From positions 7,726,217-7,790,216 of the forward strand of contig OX463859.1 in NCBI GenBank assembly GCA_949825065.1: 64,000 bases of DNA, in the 5' to 3' direction. Positions 47,161 to 58,939 of the stretch are shown piece by piece. Numbering within the stretch: position 1 is the first letter of the stretch; each line of letters opens with the position of its first letter. Made by a program: the position numbers and the translations under genes. This DNA is from Odontocerum albicorne. Its lineage: Eukaryota > Arthropoda > Insecta > Trichoptera > Odontoceridae. The notes beneath the pieces were generated by a model that worked only from the letters and a program-made list of their open reading frames with translations, did not search any database and was not told the origin of the DNA.

Positions 47161-47329
47161 ATATTCGCTGCAAGTCTCAAAAGCATCCTTGTAGTCGCTC
47201 AACTATCAGTCAGTTCTTCATTCCTCTTATTACTCTTTTATATGTCAATATTGATTTACAATTTATATTTTTGTATAAAAAAAGTTTGAATACAATAATA
47301 ATATAGTCATTTAATATCATTACGCTATT

Positions 47330-48080
47330 TCCCTGCTGGGGTAGGCAGAGTGGATCAGAAGTTCCTATTTCGATAATTATCCTTCGCCTCTTAGACAAAC
47401 ATACATACATCTCATACTTCCTTCTTTCAAAATACCATTCACTTGATCCAAACATAATTTCTTTGGTGTTCATCTGTCATGACTTTCATTAACATTTGCA
47501 CTGTTTAATGGGTTTATTAGTCTTTCTTTATTCATTCGTTCCACATGCCAAAACCATCTCAGATTATTCTTCTTCATTTTTGTCAATACATCAGCGTTAT
47601 GTTCACATTCATCCTTTATCACTTTTTTCATATTCTATCATACATTATTACGCCATCTATTCTTCTCATGTGCATGCATTTGTACGGTATTTATTCGGCT
47701 CCTTTCAGTCTTTTTCCAAATACACGTTTCACTCTCATACATCAAAATTGATTCTAAAACACTAGTGTGGACTATCTTAGCAGATTTTATTAATTAATTA
47801 ATTTTTCATCAACAATACAATATACTTAAAAGTAGCATGTGCTGCATTAATAAAAAAAATATAACAATTCAATAAAACCAAATAAAAAGAACGACACATT
47901 AACAAAGTGATTTTATTTTAAATAATACATAAGTAAGCAAGTACACAATTAAAAATAATTTAAAAAATATATATGATATACTGTTTATTATAAAATATGG
48001 GTCTCGAGTCAGCTGCCCGCACCTTATCAAAAACGCTAAGCAATTCAGGACAATAAAATTTTATGGTGTTCGATTCGAAT
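47330..48080 (-). mobile_element. LINE family X remnant, split by a mariner
   Basis: X 3' phrase 'gctggggtaggcagagtgg' and the blocks in minus orientation to about 47790. 48030-48080 belongs to the same copy and is followed, after the mariner, by 48781-48900. 47790-48030 is AT-rich and unassigned. Confidence 0.6.
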
Positions 48081-48083
48081 ATA

Positions 48084-48778
48084 CGAGGGTCATCCAGAAA
48101 GTAAGGTTACAACATTTATGTAGAATCGAAAAATGATTGTATTTAATTGAAATTCACAGGATACTTCACAAATATATTTAACTATTTTTCAACGTAATCG
48201 CCGTCGAGATCGAGACATTTCTGTAGTCGGGGCACCAGCTTTTGTAAGCCAGTGTCATAGACCTCCGCCGTCAGCTCTTTCAGCCACTTCTTCACAGCTT
48301 CCTCGACCTCTTGATCGTTGGAAAATTGTTGGAGTGTAGTGACACACCCACGTCTCATTCACCGTCACGATAGAGTCCAGAAAATCTTCTCCCTCCTGTG
48401 CAAAACGATCCAAAAATTCACGCGCGGCGGTCACGCGCGGCGGTCACGCGATTTTGACGGTGCTCCGGTGTGAGCATTCTGGGCACCCATCTCGCACACA
48501 ACTTCTTGTAACCAAGTTTTTCCGACACAATATTATCAAGGAGACTTCGAAAAACTGATGACCGCGCAGGTCTCGCACGGACGAGAGTTGGCGGGAGCGC
48601 GCGACGACCTCTCCATCGGAAGCATTTACTGTGACTGAATTAAATGGCCGACAAACACGTGGGACCAAACAAACTTACCGTTAGGATCCCCCCTACACGC
48701 CAGGTGCGCCAACTTCGAAACAAAAAAATTCCCCCGGCCTCAGGAGCCCTTGTAATCTTAGTTTCTGGATGACCCTCG
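48084..48778 (-). mobile_element. Mariner deletion derivative with CGAGGG ends
   Basis: Ends CGAGGGTCATCCAGAAA and its near-complement, flanked by TA at 48082-48083 and 48779-48780; 695 bp. The minus strand encodes scraps of the transposase C-terminus (KLVPRLQKCLDLDGDYVEK-like, broken) and of the DETWVCHY region. 'cgcgcggcggtca' is duplicated at 48420-48445. It is GC-richer than its flanks, so it came in recently compared with the LINE it splits. Confidence 0.8.
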
Positions 48779-48780
48779 TA

Positions 48781-48900
48781 GATGTTTTATAATCCCGTTG
48801 ATTTTGTTTCCTATCGCTACACGCCGTAAGGTATCCCTCATAACTATTTCATGATGTGAGAAAATGCTACCTAAAAAGTAGATACTTAAAACAACTTTAG
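48781..48900 (-). mobile_element. LINE family X remnant, second piece
   Basis: Continues with 'tttgtttcctatcgctacac', 'gccgtaaggtatccct' and 'gaaaatgctacct', parallel to 54255-54335. Confidence 0.65.
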
Positions 48901-49560
48901 CTTACTCCAATATTCATCCAATATTTCAAATAAACTAAAAGACGTCAAGAGCTGTATCTTTTTTTCATAAATAATATATTATTCATCAGTTGAAGTTTTC
49001 ATTTGAATAATACGTTTGATGTACTACACATCAATAAACTATACCTTCATTAATATAAACCTCTTTGAAAATTTACCAACAGTCTCCATAATTATTTTTA
49101 ATTGATCAATCAAAATATCTTTATCTATCGGAACTAAAGCTTTTACTTAAACGTAAAAGCTCGTCTGAAAGCTTTCAGTGCAAGAGTGGGAATCAAATAT
49201 GTGTAAACAGTTTGAACGAGTACGTCACATCGGTCAGAGTACCGAAGATAAGTCGGTGCCAACAACTGCCAAATGTTTGCTTTTGCATTCCGATTTTCTT
49301 TGTCACAGAGGATTTCATTATTTAGCTTGGGCATGTTTGATGAGTAAATGGGATTAGTATATTAGAATAAAGTTGTGAGAAGATTACAATTAAAAGTAGT
49401 GATATAACCCTATGACCAAAGTGTTTTGTTAAGCTATCAGTGAATTTATTAGATCAATATCAATAAATCAATATATCACTTGGTTATTGGGTCTGAATAG
49501 AGGTACAAGATGACCTCCCGGCCACGTTCTTAAGTGTGTCCGAAACACTAATTTAGATAT
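48901..49560. other. AT-rich stretch, nothing recognised
   Basis: Short ORFs only. No repeats or motifs seen. Confidence 0.3.
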
Positions 49561-49565
49561 ATGAA

Positions 49566-50171
49566 TACCGGAAATAAAAAAGATTCCTAATTGGCAAAAA
49601 ATCCAAAATCGGTTTTATGCCAGAAATACGTTCTATGCAAACGCCAATGTTTTAAACGCCAATGTTTAAAATATGGTCTAAATCCCCAAAATCTGTTTTT
49701 AATAGTGTACGAGTATATCAACAGCAAGTTTGTATTGATTGTATGTGCCACTGTGGTAATTTCTTAAATAGGGCTTAAGTGCCGTACGCTGTCTTTGTCA
49801 GTTGTATTTACTCACAACCCTTGTTTTTTTTGTATCATAAGAGTCACACGTGTCGAAGGAAATACAATACACATAGTTCCTTTTAAATAAGACTAAACAC
49901 GGCACTTACACCTATTTAAGATTATCACACTTGGAACATAGGACTTTCTACAATGGATGAATTTAAACGAATATAATTCGTTTAATAGCTTTAACAATAA
50001 TTTTCTTTTTGTGCAAATAATCGTAAATATAAACATACTATATGTGTTTTTTTCAAATACATTTAAAATAATTCAGTTTTACGTTATACGAGTATTATGT
50101 AAATATTGACAAAAACCGATGTATCTCAGAATCTAATAAAATGGCACTTAGGTCCTTTTTTATTTCCGGTA
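49566..50171. mobile_element. MITE with TACCGGAAATAAAAAAG ends
   Basis: Left ATACCGGAAATAAAAAAG and right complement ATACCGGAAATAAAAAAGG frame about 606 bp with no coding frame. TA may be the target duplication. It contains a nested MITE (49763-49920) and two TACGAGTA octamers (49708 and 50087). Confidence 0.7.
49763..49920. mobile_element. Nested MITE, 158 bp
   Basis: Inverted ends CTTAAATAGGGCTTAAGTGC and the complement of 'ggcacttacacctatttaag'. TTAA lies at both outer edges (49764-49767 and 49916-49919), which would fit a TTAA target. Confidence 0.7.
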
Positions 50172-50317
50172 TACATATTGGTATGTTTGGTAGCATACGA
50201 AAAAATTGAATATTAGCATACGAAAAAATTTAATGGTTAAAGCATACGAAAAAAATCAATATCAGAATTTCTTGGTTACATCGTATCTAAAACACCGAAG
50301 TGATAGAGCGAGATATA

Positions 50318-51456
50318 TTGGGTGTTAACATAAGTTGTGTCCGTTTTTTAAAATTTAAAAATGAGCACCAAAAGTAAAACAAAATGGTAAAGGTTATATA
50401 TACGTCATTCGAAAGAAAATTTTCTGCTCTACAAGATATTGTGTTTGCTTTTACGTTACATATATTATTTTATTTGATGACAAGCCTTCAAAATGGAATG
50501 TCAAGTAAACGAATGTGAGCATTTTCGACACCTCCTTCTGTTTCGCGTTCAATCGAGGAAATAAAGCTGCCAAAGCTGCTCGCGATATTTTCGAAGTGTA
50601 CGGTGAAGATGCTATAAATGAAAGGACAGCTCGTCGATGGTTTTTGCATTTCAAAGACGGTAATTTCGACCAGAAAGACATGGAACGTTCCGGACGACCA
50701 GTGGACTTCGATGAGGGCCGCTTAAACCATATTATTCATGAAGATTCCCTTCAAATCACCGTAGAATTGTGTCTGAGCAGATGAATTGTAGTCACATGAC
50801 TGTATAACGCCACCTTAAATCAATGAGAAAAGTCCATAAGTTCGGCGCTTGGGTTCCACATGTTTTGAGTGAAAACAACAAAAATCAACGTTCTACTATT
50901 TCTGCTGGTTTGCTCGCGCGTCATCGAGCTACGCATGGCAAAGCAAAGGTTCCTTTACCGCATCATTACTGGTGATGAAAAATGGTTTGAAAATGGCGAT
51001 GAAAAAAAAAATGGTGATGAAAAATGTTTGAAGGGGATCTTCATGAATAATATGGTTAAAGCGATTTTCATCGAAGTCCAATGGTCGTCCGGAACGCTCC
51101 ATGTCTTTCAGGTCGAAATTACCATCTGTGAAACACGAAAACCATTGACGAGCTGTCCTTTAATTCATAGCATATTAACCGTACACTTCGCAAATATCGC
51201 GAGCAGCTTTGTCAGCTTTATTCCCTCGATTGAACGCGAACAGAAGGTCTCAAAAAAGCTCGCTTTCGTCTACTTGCCATTCCATTTTGAAGGCTTGTAA
51301 TCAAATAAAATAATATACTTATGTAACGTAAACGCAAACAAATCTTGTAGAGTAGATTTTTTTTCGAATGAAGTATAACGTTTACCATTTGTTTTTAAAT
51401 TTTGGTGGTCATTTTTAAATTAGAAAAAAGTGGACACAACTTATATTAACACCTAA
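50318..51456. mobile_element. Foldback mariner: two inverted 5' halves
   Basis: The left arm 50318-50747 and the right arm 51036-51456 are complementary over roughly 420 bases: both hold the end TTRGGTGTTAA, the 5' UTR and the transposase start. The centre, 50748-51035, has a mariner middle (LKSMRKVHKFGAWVPH, VLSENNKNQRS, ITGDEKW) with frameshifts. The mariner 3' half is lost and replaced by an inverted copy of the 5' half. 'gatgaaaaatgg' is repeated near 50970-51025. Confidence 0.85.
50515..50784 (+). pseudogene. Mariner transposase N-terminal part, in the left arm
   Basis: Open for 89 codons after a frameshift at the start: CFAFNRGNKAAKAARDIFEV, YGEDAINERTARRWFLHFKD, GNFDQKDMERSGRPVDF, EGRLNHIIHED. 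This is the paired helix-turn-helix DNA-binding domain; it stops at TGA 50782-50784 before the catalytic core. Confidence 0.8.
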
Positions 51457-51782
51457 TTCATATCGTAAAATGCCGAAATATGGCCTATCAAGATCATATA
51501 GTCGTATTGAAAAAAATATCTTGAAAAAATATTCTTTGGCGAAATTGAGATCGATGCGGAATCGGTAGAAAGCGCCTGTCTTGGTAAGGCCTCGGCCACA
51601 CAGGTAGGAGCTTCGCTTGGTGCTTAGTATACACTTTGGTGTGGCCTCGGCCTTTGCCTAACGCAACATTCGTGAATGGATTGCCAAAGACAAATATTTT
51701 CTTATAGGAAAACGCGACTCGATCAAGTAAAGCGAGAAGTATGAATAATGGAAGATTATGCGTGAGAACCTATATGAATGTT

Positions 51783-51998
51783 GTGACCTCTGTGGCCTTG
51801 TTAGTAAGACGCCTGTCTCCCAGCCCGGTTTGTGGGTTCAAATTCCGCTGGAACTTAGATTTAAAAAAAAAGATTCCAGTCTGGTTTTCAATTTCGGCTT
51901 TTTTAACATCTTTTTGGTTGGTTGGAAGATATTGACACATGAAAATAGGCCCGCTAGGATGTACTGTATACAACAAAAGTGTAATGCAATACAATGTA
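51783..51998 (+). mobile_element. SINE-B, tRNA-derived, full length
   Basis: A-box region 'tgtggccttgttagtaag', B-box-like 'gggttcaaattcc' 30-odd bases later, an A-rich stretch, then the tail 'ggttggttggaagatattg', 'aataggcccgctagg' and 'caaaagtgtaatgcaatac'. The tail is the LINE-J 3' end. Confidence 0.8.
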
Positions 51999-52320
51999 GC
52001 GTATACGAAAGTTGTGTACTTAGATATAAAAGTTAAGAGACTCGTTCTCTCTGCTTATCCCGCAAGAGACAGCTTGACGATATGTATGGATAATCCTCGC
52101 ATTTTCCTATCTACTCGGGGTCTACGTAAAGAGTTTACTATACTTGATATACTTCAATCGCTTCATCGGATGAATAATTTGATGAATAATCCTCTCCCAG
52201 TGTCTGGTTTCCAGCTCGTGTCTTCCATTTCCAGTGTCTGGTTTCCAACATGTTCAACTGGTTTGCTTTGTAGTGAACCTGCCGATGCCACTGAAGCATA
52301 CAATCAATTTCAATAAGATC

Positions 52321-53884
52321 GGTACCTATCAAATACTTTCAGGGTACCTATCAAATACTTTCAGGGTACATATCAAATACTTTCAGGGTACCTATCACAT
52401 ACTTCCAGGGTACCTATCAAATACTTTCAGGATACCTATCAAATACTTTCAGGGTACCTATCAAATACTTTCAAGGTACCTATCAAATAGTTTCAGGGTA
52501 CCTATCAAATAGTTTCAGGGTACCTATCAAATAGTTTCAGGGTACATATCAAATACTTTCAGGGTACCTAGCACATACTTCCAGGGTACCTATCAAATAC
52601 TTTCAGGATACCTATCAAATACTTTCAGGGTACCTATCAAATACTTTCAAGTTACCTATCAAATAGTTTCAGGGTACATATCAAATACTTTCAGGGTACC
52701 TAGCACGTACTTCCAGGGTACCTATCAAATACTATCAGGATACCTATCAAATACTTTCAGGGTACCTATCAAATACTTTCAGGATACCTATCAAATACTT
52801 TCAGGGTACCTATCAAATACTTTCAAGGTACCTATCAAATAGTTTCAGGGTACCTATCAAATAGTTTCAGGGTACATATCAAATACTTTCAGGGTACCTA
52901 GCACATACTTCCAGGGTACCTATCAAATACTTTCAGGATACCTATCAAATACTTTCAGGGTACCTATCAAATACTTTCAAGGTACCTATCAAATAGTTTC
53001 AGGGTACCTATCAAATAGTTTCAGGGTACCTATCAAATAGTTTCAGGGTACATATCAAATACTTTTAGGGTACCTAGCACATACTTCCAGGGTACCTATC
53101 AAATACTTTCAGGATACCTATCAAATACTTTCAGGGTACCTATCAAATACTTTCAAGTTACCTATCAAATAGTTTCAGGGTACATATCAAATACTTTCAG
53201 GGTACCTAGCACATACTTCCAGGGTACCTATCAAATACTATCAGGATACCTATCAAATACTTTCAGGGTACCTATCAAATACTTTCAGGATACCTATCAA
53301 ATACTTTCAGGGTACCTATCAAATACTTTCAAGGTACCTATCAAATAGTTTCAGGGTACCTATCAAATACTTTCAAGGTACCTATCAAATAGTTTCAGGG
53401 TACCTATCAAATACTTTCAAGGTACCTATCAAATAGTTTCAGGGTACCTATCAAATACTTTCAAGGTACCTATCAAATAGTTTCAGGGTACCTATCAAAT
53501 ACTTTCAAGGTACCTATCAAATAGTTTCAGGGTACCTATCAAATACTTTCAAGGTACCTATCAAATAGTTTCAGGGTACCTATCAAATACTTTCAAGGTA
53601 CCTATCAAATAGTTTCAGGGTACCTATCAAATACTTTCAAGGTACCTATCAAATAGTTTCAGGGTACCTATCAAATACTTTCAAGGTACCTATCAAATAG
53701 TTTCAGGGTACCTATCAAATACTTTCGAGGTACCTATCAAATAGTTTCAGGGTACCTATCAAATACTTTCGAGGTACCTATCAAATAGTTTCAGGGTACC
53801 TATCAAATACTTTCAAGGTACCTATCAAATACTTTCAGGGTACCTATCAAATACTTTCAGGGTACCTATCAAATACTTTCAGGA
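52321..53884 (+). repeat. 22-bp minisatellite with higher-order structure
   Basis: About 71 copies of GGTACCTATCAAATACTTTC plus AG. Variants: actttcag, actttcaa, agtttcag and the gcacatacttccag type. A block of 23 units (506 bp) is repeated: the rare unit starting gttacc is at 52651 and 53157, and the rare 'actatcag' is at 52731 and 53237. From about 53310 to 53820 the array is a regular 44-bp dimer (caa-type unit, then agtttcag-type unit), about 11 times. Most units carry a GGTACC site. Confidence 0.98.
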
Positions 53885-53889
53885 TACAA

Positions 53890-54620
53890 CTTCTACGATT
53901 ACTGTGACTTTCTAAATTTCCTTCTTTCAGAATATTATTCACTTAAGCCAATCATACTTTCCTAGGTCTTCCTTTCACACGCCTTCCACTCACACTTGCA
54001 CTATACCATATATATTTTGAAAGTCTTTCTTAATTAATTCGTTCCACATGCCCAAACCCTAAGTTCACTCGCATCAGCCCTAAGTTCTCATACATCCCTA
54101 ATCACTTCATACATTGTCACTCCATGTATTCTTCTCAGATTTTTCCACGGCCACGTTTCACTCTCATACATCAAAATTTGTACCAAAATATTTTTGTGGA
54201 CTAGCAGATTTTGATACTGTCCGGTTCGAGTATATATAGTATGTTTTAGAGCTCCATTAACTTTGTTTCTTTTCGATACACACCGTTCGATATCCCTATT
54301 GACTCTTCCATCATCTGAAAAAATACTACCTAAATGTAAGAATTCCTCAACTTATTCCAATCTATCATTACTCACACATATATCGCATTTACTTTTCATT
54401 TCACACTTTTCTATCACCATGACTTTGGATTTCGCAACATTGAGTCTCATATCTTTCTCTTCGCATCTCTTATACTTGTGAAACTCCGTAATTCATCTTC
54501 ACTCTCCGTTAACACTATCATTTCATCTGCATACAGTAATCCGCATTCGTTCCCATTCGACATTTGTATGCCCCCCTATTATCTTTTTTAGTTCCTTCAC
54601 ATATGAATCCATATAAATAT
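53890..54620 (-). mobile_element. LINE family X, longest minus-strand copy
   Basis: Runs from the 3' part to the RT: complement of 'ctgcatacagta' (YADEM), 'ATGATAGTGTTAACGGAGAG' (MIVLTES), 'tagtattttttcagatgatg' (FSDDG), 'aacggtgtgtatcgaaaag' and 'gtgaaacgtggccgtgg'. Many stops. It shows that family X carries an RT with the YADD-type motif, here mutated. Confidence 0.75.
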
Positions 54621-54892
54621 TGAACAACCAGTATTGTAATTTACACGTACATGTAATTTATATCTATTTTTACGACCCCCCTGAGGGTCGGTACCGGTTG
54701 CGAAAAAATTATCTAAAATATCGATCTTTGTTTTATTACAAAGAAGCAAAAAGTTACTTTTTATTTCATATTCGCCTCCATCAACACATCGGACAGTTAT
54801 GGATGTCTATCGTTCTTTCCTCGTCGTTGTTAACCCCATCACCTCATCCTAAGTTTTCCTCAAGCGATCAAAAAGTTGAGTTAGATGGTATA

Positions 54893-55135
54893 TTTTAATA
54901 ATAAAAAGATAATTTTTATAGCGCCGTTTCGAGAGCCGGCTATTCTCAAAGGGACTCTAACTCACAATAAAAATATACAAAAAAAGAATTAAAAAGTCGA
55001 ATGTAAGGATAGGATGGTGGTAGCTGAGATAATTAGATAGGGCACTAACATATTTGGTAAGAAAACCGCAGACAACTTACCAAGGGAAGATGAACTACAA
55101 AAAACCTTTATAGATCTTTTGATTTGTGATAGAAA
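54893..55135 (-). mobile_element. LINE family Z 3' UTR and tail module
   Basis: Complement of 54895-54960 is the tail module 'ctctcgaaacggcgctataa', and 55000-55130 is the Z UTR ('aggttttttgtagttcatct', 'cttaccaaatatg'). Confidence 0.7.
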
Positions 55136-55394
55136 CCAACGTTCCCCCTAATTTTTTCATTGTGTGTGCGGCCCATCAACTTATATGTGCAAGAAAAAAA
55201 GAGGGAAGTGCGCAAATATGTATATTCATGCACATATAAAACTATGTAGTCAACATAATGTACTACGAAATCATAAATTACATTTTTCAAATATGTAGGT
55301 TGAATATAAAAAAATATATTTTCTTATCCGATAATGGTCCTTCCTGTTGGAGTCCAGAAGATTCTTTCCTTACACCGCATGGAATCTATATGGT

Positions 55395-55530
55395 GTTTCC
55401 ATGTTCCGCACACATCTCAAAGAAAGGAACCTGAGAACCCATCATAAAATATCAAATAAAATATATAATTGCGCAAAACAAAATATGGTTACAAGTTCCT
55501 TCATTTGAGATGTCTGCGGAAGATGGAAAC
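55395..55530. repeat. Inverted repeat with 36-base arms
   Basis: 55395-55430 and 55495-55530 are complementary at about 32 of 36 positions (gtttccat..ttccgca.acatct) and are separated by 64 bases. No coding frame. The matching stops sharply at both outer edges. Confidence 0.8.
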
Positions 55531-55539
55531 GTGTGCACA

Positions 55540-57060
55540 CGCGCACACCTTAGAGAGGGAACGTTGATAGTAATTCATTCGACTTTATGTTTAGTGTAGT
55601 GTTCTTATAACATCATAAAATTTGACAAGACATCAGGAGAATCAACCATAAAGGTGTTAAAGAGGACTGCAAAGAAAACCAGAATGACACACTTCTAAAA
55701 ATAAATTGGATTCTAGCTCGAATCGAATCCACACCCCTCGTCTTGGAAGACTAGCATTTATAAACTAGTTCAAAAAATTAATCTAAAAAAACTTCGTTCA
55801 ATGTTATTTTGTGACATGAACTATTATGTATAATATATTCGTTATTATTTATATTTATTTGAAAAAAAATGTTTTCAACAATCATAATTAAAATTTAAAC
55901 TAAGATTTTTTTTTCAATTTCAATTTCCGTCCAAGATATGTACTACTAGCGCCATACGTCGATGAACCACCGAACTAAATATCATTTTATTTAAGAAAAT
56001 TTCGATTATAATCAGACCGAATTAAACCTAGCGGGAAATTTACGAACTAAATATTGTAAAAAATACATTCGATTATCGTAATTTTTCCATAATATTAATT
56101 GACAAAACGTTTTATTTTCAAATTAAAATATTTTCTGAGATAATCTAAACGAGCATTTATAATATTTAAAAATTATTATTATAATTTTATTTATTTTCAA
56201 GTGACGTAATCATTTTTCTGCTGTTAAAAATGTTTTTTTTTTCGTAGTGAACCTTCAATTTCATTTGTTTATAAGACTTTTTATTGTACATAAAATCGAA
56301 GCTAGGAACCTAAAATATTTTTAATTCAACTCTACTTTAGCGAGACCAGTGATGTCTATTTATATCATGATTTCGTTCGCTCATTTTGCCAGTGCTGGCG
56401 TTCCGATAGCTAGACGATTTTATTAATATAAATTTCAATAATATTATATCAAATATTATTTTATTGAATCGTATGGTATCCTTTCCCATATCCAAATTGA
56501 TGATACAAACAAGTTGAAGATCGTGGCACGGAGACAATATTATCTTCAACCCCAGTAATCGAACCTCAAGTTAAGAATCACTTAAGTATTAGTGTCATAA
56601 CATCTAAGTTTTAGCAACAAATACTTTTATTAAGAAAATTCGTGCCTTTTTCTAAACATTTATGCTAAAACGTTAATAATTGTGTAGTTTTTATAAAATA
56701 TACGTAAAATTTCGCTTTGTTTTTTAAATTTAGTCTATCACATTAGTATTCTTAGAATACGTGTGTTTTTCGGTCCGAAAATATCAAATTAATGCCAAAG
56801 CTACTAAATGTTGTCACTAAGAACGCCGTTCTGTCAAAATAGTATTGTACTTTTTTGTGAAAACAAAATGTAAATTCTGAAAAAATCACAATTGTCTTGA
56901 TATTTTTAATAACATCTAATTAATCGTCGATATTAGGTATTTCTTTGATCTAATAACTCATAGTTAATCGTCGCACGTGTCGGAAATAAAACGTCGCACG
57001 TGTCGGAAAAGTGGACAATAAATAACACACACACACATCTAACGCGCGCGAGTATTGTAG
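55540..57060. other. AT-rich intergenic stretch, nothing recognised
   Basis: No gene or repeat family seen. A direct repeat 'aacgtcgcacgtgtcgga' occurs near 56970-57010. Confidence 0.35.
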
Positions 57061-57064
57061 CACA

Positions 57065-58292
57065 TCGATCAATAAGTCCCGGGACTAACTACTAAAACAA
57101 CATTTGTTTGCTAAAATTCTTCTTTATTCATCAACATAGTCTCCTTCAAGAGCGATAAATTAATTCCAACGCTTTCCTAATTTTTCTATGCCAGCCGTGT
57201 AGAACGATTTATCTTTGGTTTCAAAATAGGCGTTAGTTTCCGCAATCACTTCTTCATTGGAGCCAAATCTTTTTTCCTGGAGCATCTTTTTGAGGTTTGC
57301 GAACAGCCAATAGTCGCTGGGGGCTAAATCTGGAGAATACGGTGGGTGCGGAAGCAATTCGAAGTTCAACTCATGCAATTTGGCTATCATTACCATCGAC
57401 TTGTGACACGATGCATTGTCCTGACGAAGGAGAACTTTTTTCTTCTTCATATGGGGCCGTTTTTTTTGCAATTTCTGCCTTCAAACGCTCCAATAACGCT
57501 ATGTAATATTCGCTATTGATCGTTTTCCCCTATTCAAGGTGATCGATGAATATTATACCATGCGCATCCCAAAATACGGAGGCCATAACCATCCCGGCCG
57601 ATTGTTGAGTTTTTGTTCGCTTCGGACGACTTTCACCGGCTGCTCTCCACTCAGCTGACTGCCGATTTGATTCTGGAGTATAGTGATGCATCTATGTTTC
57701 ATTCATTGTCACTTACCGACGCAAAAACTCCTGTTTATTTCACGTAAACAGTGCCAAACAACGCTCTGAATCATCGATGCGTTGTTGTTTCTGTTCCATT
57801 GTGAGCAAACGCGGCACCCATTTCGAAAAAAGCTTTTTCTTGACCAAATGTTTATGCAAAATAGTGCTCTACTTTGTGATTTTCCATTACGATTTTGAGT
57901 TTTTTTTATGTTTTCTGGTGTAACAGCTTCATTTGGACGAACAGAGCGTTCAGCATCATTTGTGTCTGTACGACCACGTTTGAAATCAGCATACCACCGA
58001 CAAATGGTTGTTTTCGACGGAGCAGAGCCCGGATAACACTTTTCAAGCCATCACTGAGTTTGATCGGTATTTTTTCCCATTAAAAAGCAATGTTTTATCA
58101 ACACACGAAATTCGTTTTTTTTTTCCATTGTTTTGAAATTAGCGTTACTAAAACCACTCAATGACACAATGTCGGAATGTCATGAAAGTTTGACACGTAG
58201 TTTCTAAAGGCTGATACTAACTGAGAATGGTATGGATTTGTTATTAAAGGTGCCATCTGTTGGTTAGTCCCGGGAATTGTTGATTGATACGT
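57065..58292 (-). mobile_element. Degenerate mariner (DD34D), minus strand
   Basis: The outer ends share TCCCGGGACTAAC (57077-57089; complement at 58265-58275) and an 'atcaat' stretch further out; length about 1.23 kb. Transposase on the minus strand, 58127 down to about 57160. The exact TA flanks are uncertain. Confidence 0.8.
57160..58127 (-). pseudogene. Mariner transposase pseudogene
   Basis: Starts MEKKNEFRVLIKHCFLMGKN, with a TGA stop soon after, then WYADFKRGRTDTNDAERSVR and the PNEAVTPENIKK region (second DNA-binding domain), KWVPRLLTMEQ, a frameshifted middle, and an open C-terminal part: VLLRQDNASCHKSMVM, LPHPPYSPDLAPSDYWLF, GIEKLGKRWN. The spacing between the last two catalytic Asp residues is 34. 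Stops and frameshifts rule out activity. Confidence 0.85.
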
Positions 58293-58620
58293 TATACCAA
58301 ACTGATAGTTACCTTATTCAAATATAAAAAAAAAACAATCATTTTTCAAAAACCGATTAAATTACACTACATTGGCAATTACTGTACATTATTTTTGTTT
58401 ACATACGAGTGTTGAAACGGTACAGGGAAAAACGTATGTTTTAATTGAAAAAAATAAATGATTTTAGAAGATTGGTCTTCAATACCTCAATTTGAAAACA
58501 TATAGTTAAAAAATGTTGAATACCTAGATCACATACTCGTATACGAGTATATACGTCAGCTGTTGTTGCCTTAAATGTTAAAAAAATCAAGCATATAATT
58601 TATGTAACTGTCATTATTAT

Positions 58621-58735
58621 TATACACCCATACCTCGCTATACGGCCGCTCTTTATACGGCATTTCGCTATAACTGCCTTTTTAAATTACGGCACTTTTT
58701 CGATTTACGGCCCACAATATTGATTTTTGACTTAA
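58621..58735 (+). mobile_element. Pogo/Tigger-like terminal fragment
   Basis: Reads 'catacctcgctatacggc' and 'cgctataactgcc', similar to the ATACCTCG...TACGG ends of Tigger-like elements. One end only. Confidence 0.4.
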
Positions 58736-58740
58736 TAATG

Positions 58741-58935
58741 ACGACCGTCGTGACCTAGTTGGTAAAATACCTATCTTCCAGCCCGGAGTTTTCGAATTCG
58801 GTTCACATTGGTTCTTATCTGGTTTTCAATTCAAGCCTATTAACATATTTCTGGTAGATTGAGAGATTTTGCCACATAACAATAAACTTACCGAGTTGTA
58901 CTGTGTACGACTAAAGTATGATAAAATACAACTTA
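58741..58935 (+). mobile_element. SINE-B, degenerate copy
   Basis: 'gtcgtgacctagttggtaa' (A-box region), 'ttttcgaattcgg' (B-box region) and the tail 'ggtagattgagagattttgc', 'aataaacttaccgag'. Older than the copy at 51783. Confidence 0.75.
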
Positions 58936-58939
58936 AAAA

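Noticed and set aside
52234..52512. Open frame over the minisatellite with a repeating peptide
   Set aside because: A 22-bp unit read in three frames gives a repeating peptide by chance; there is no start context or other coding evidence.
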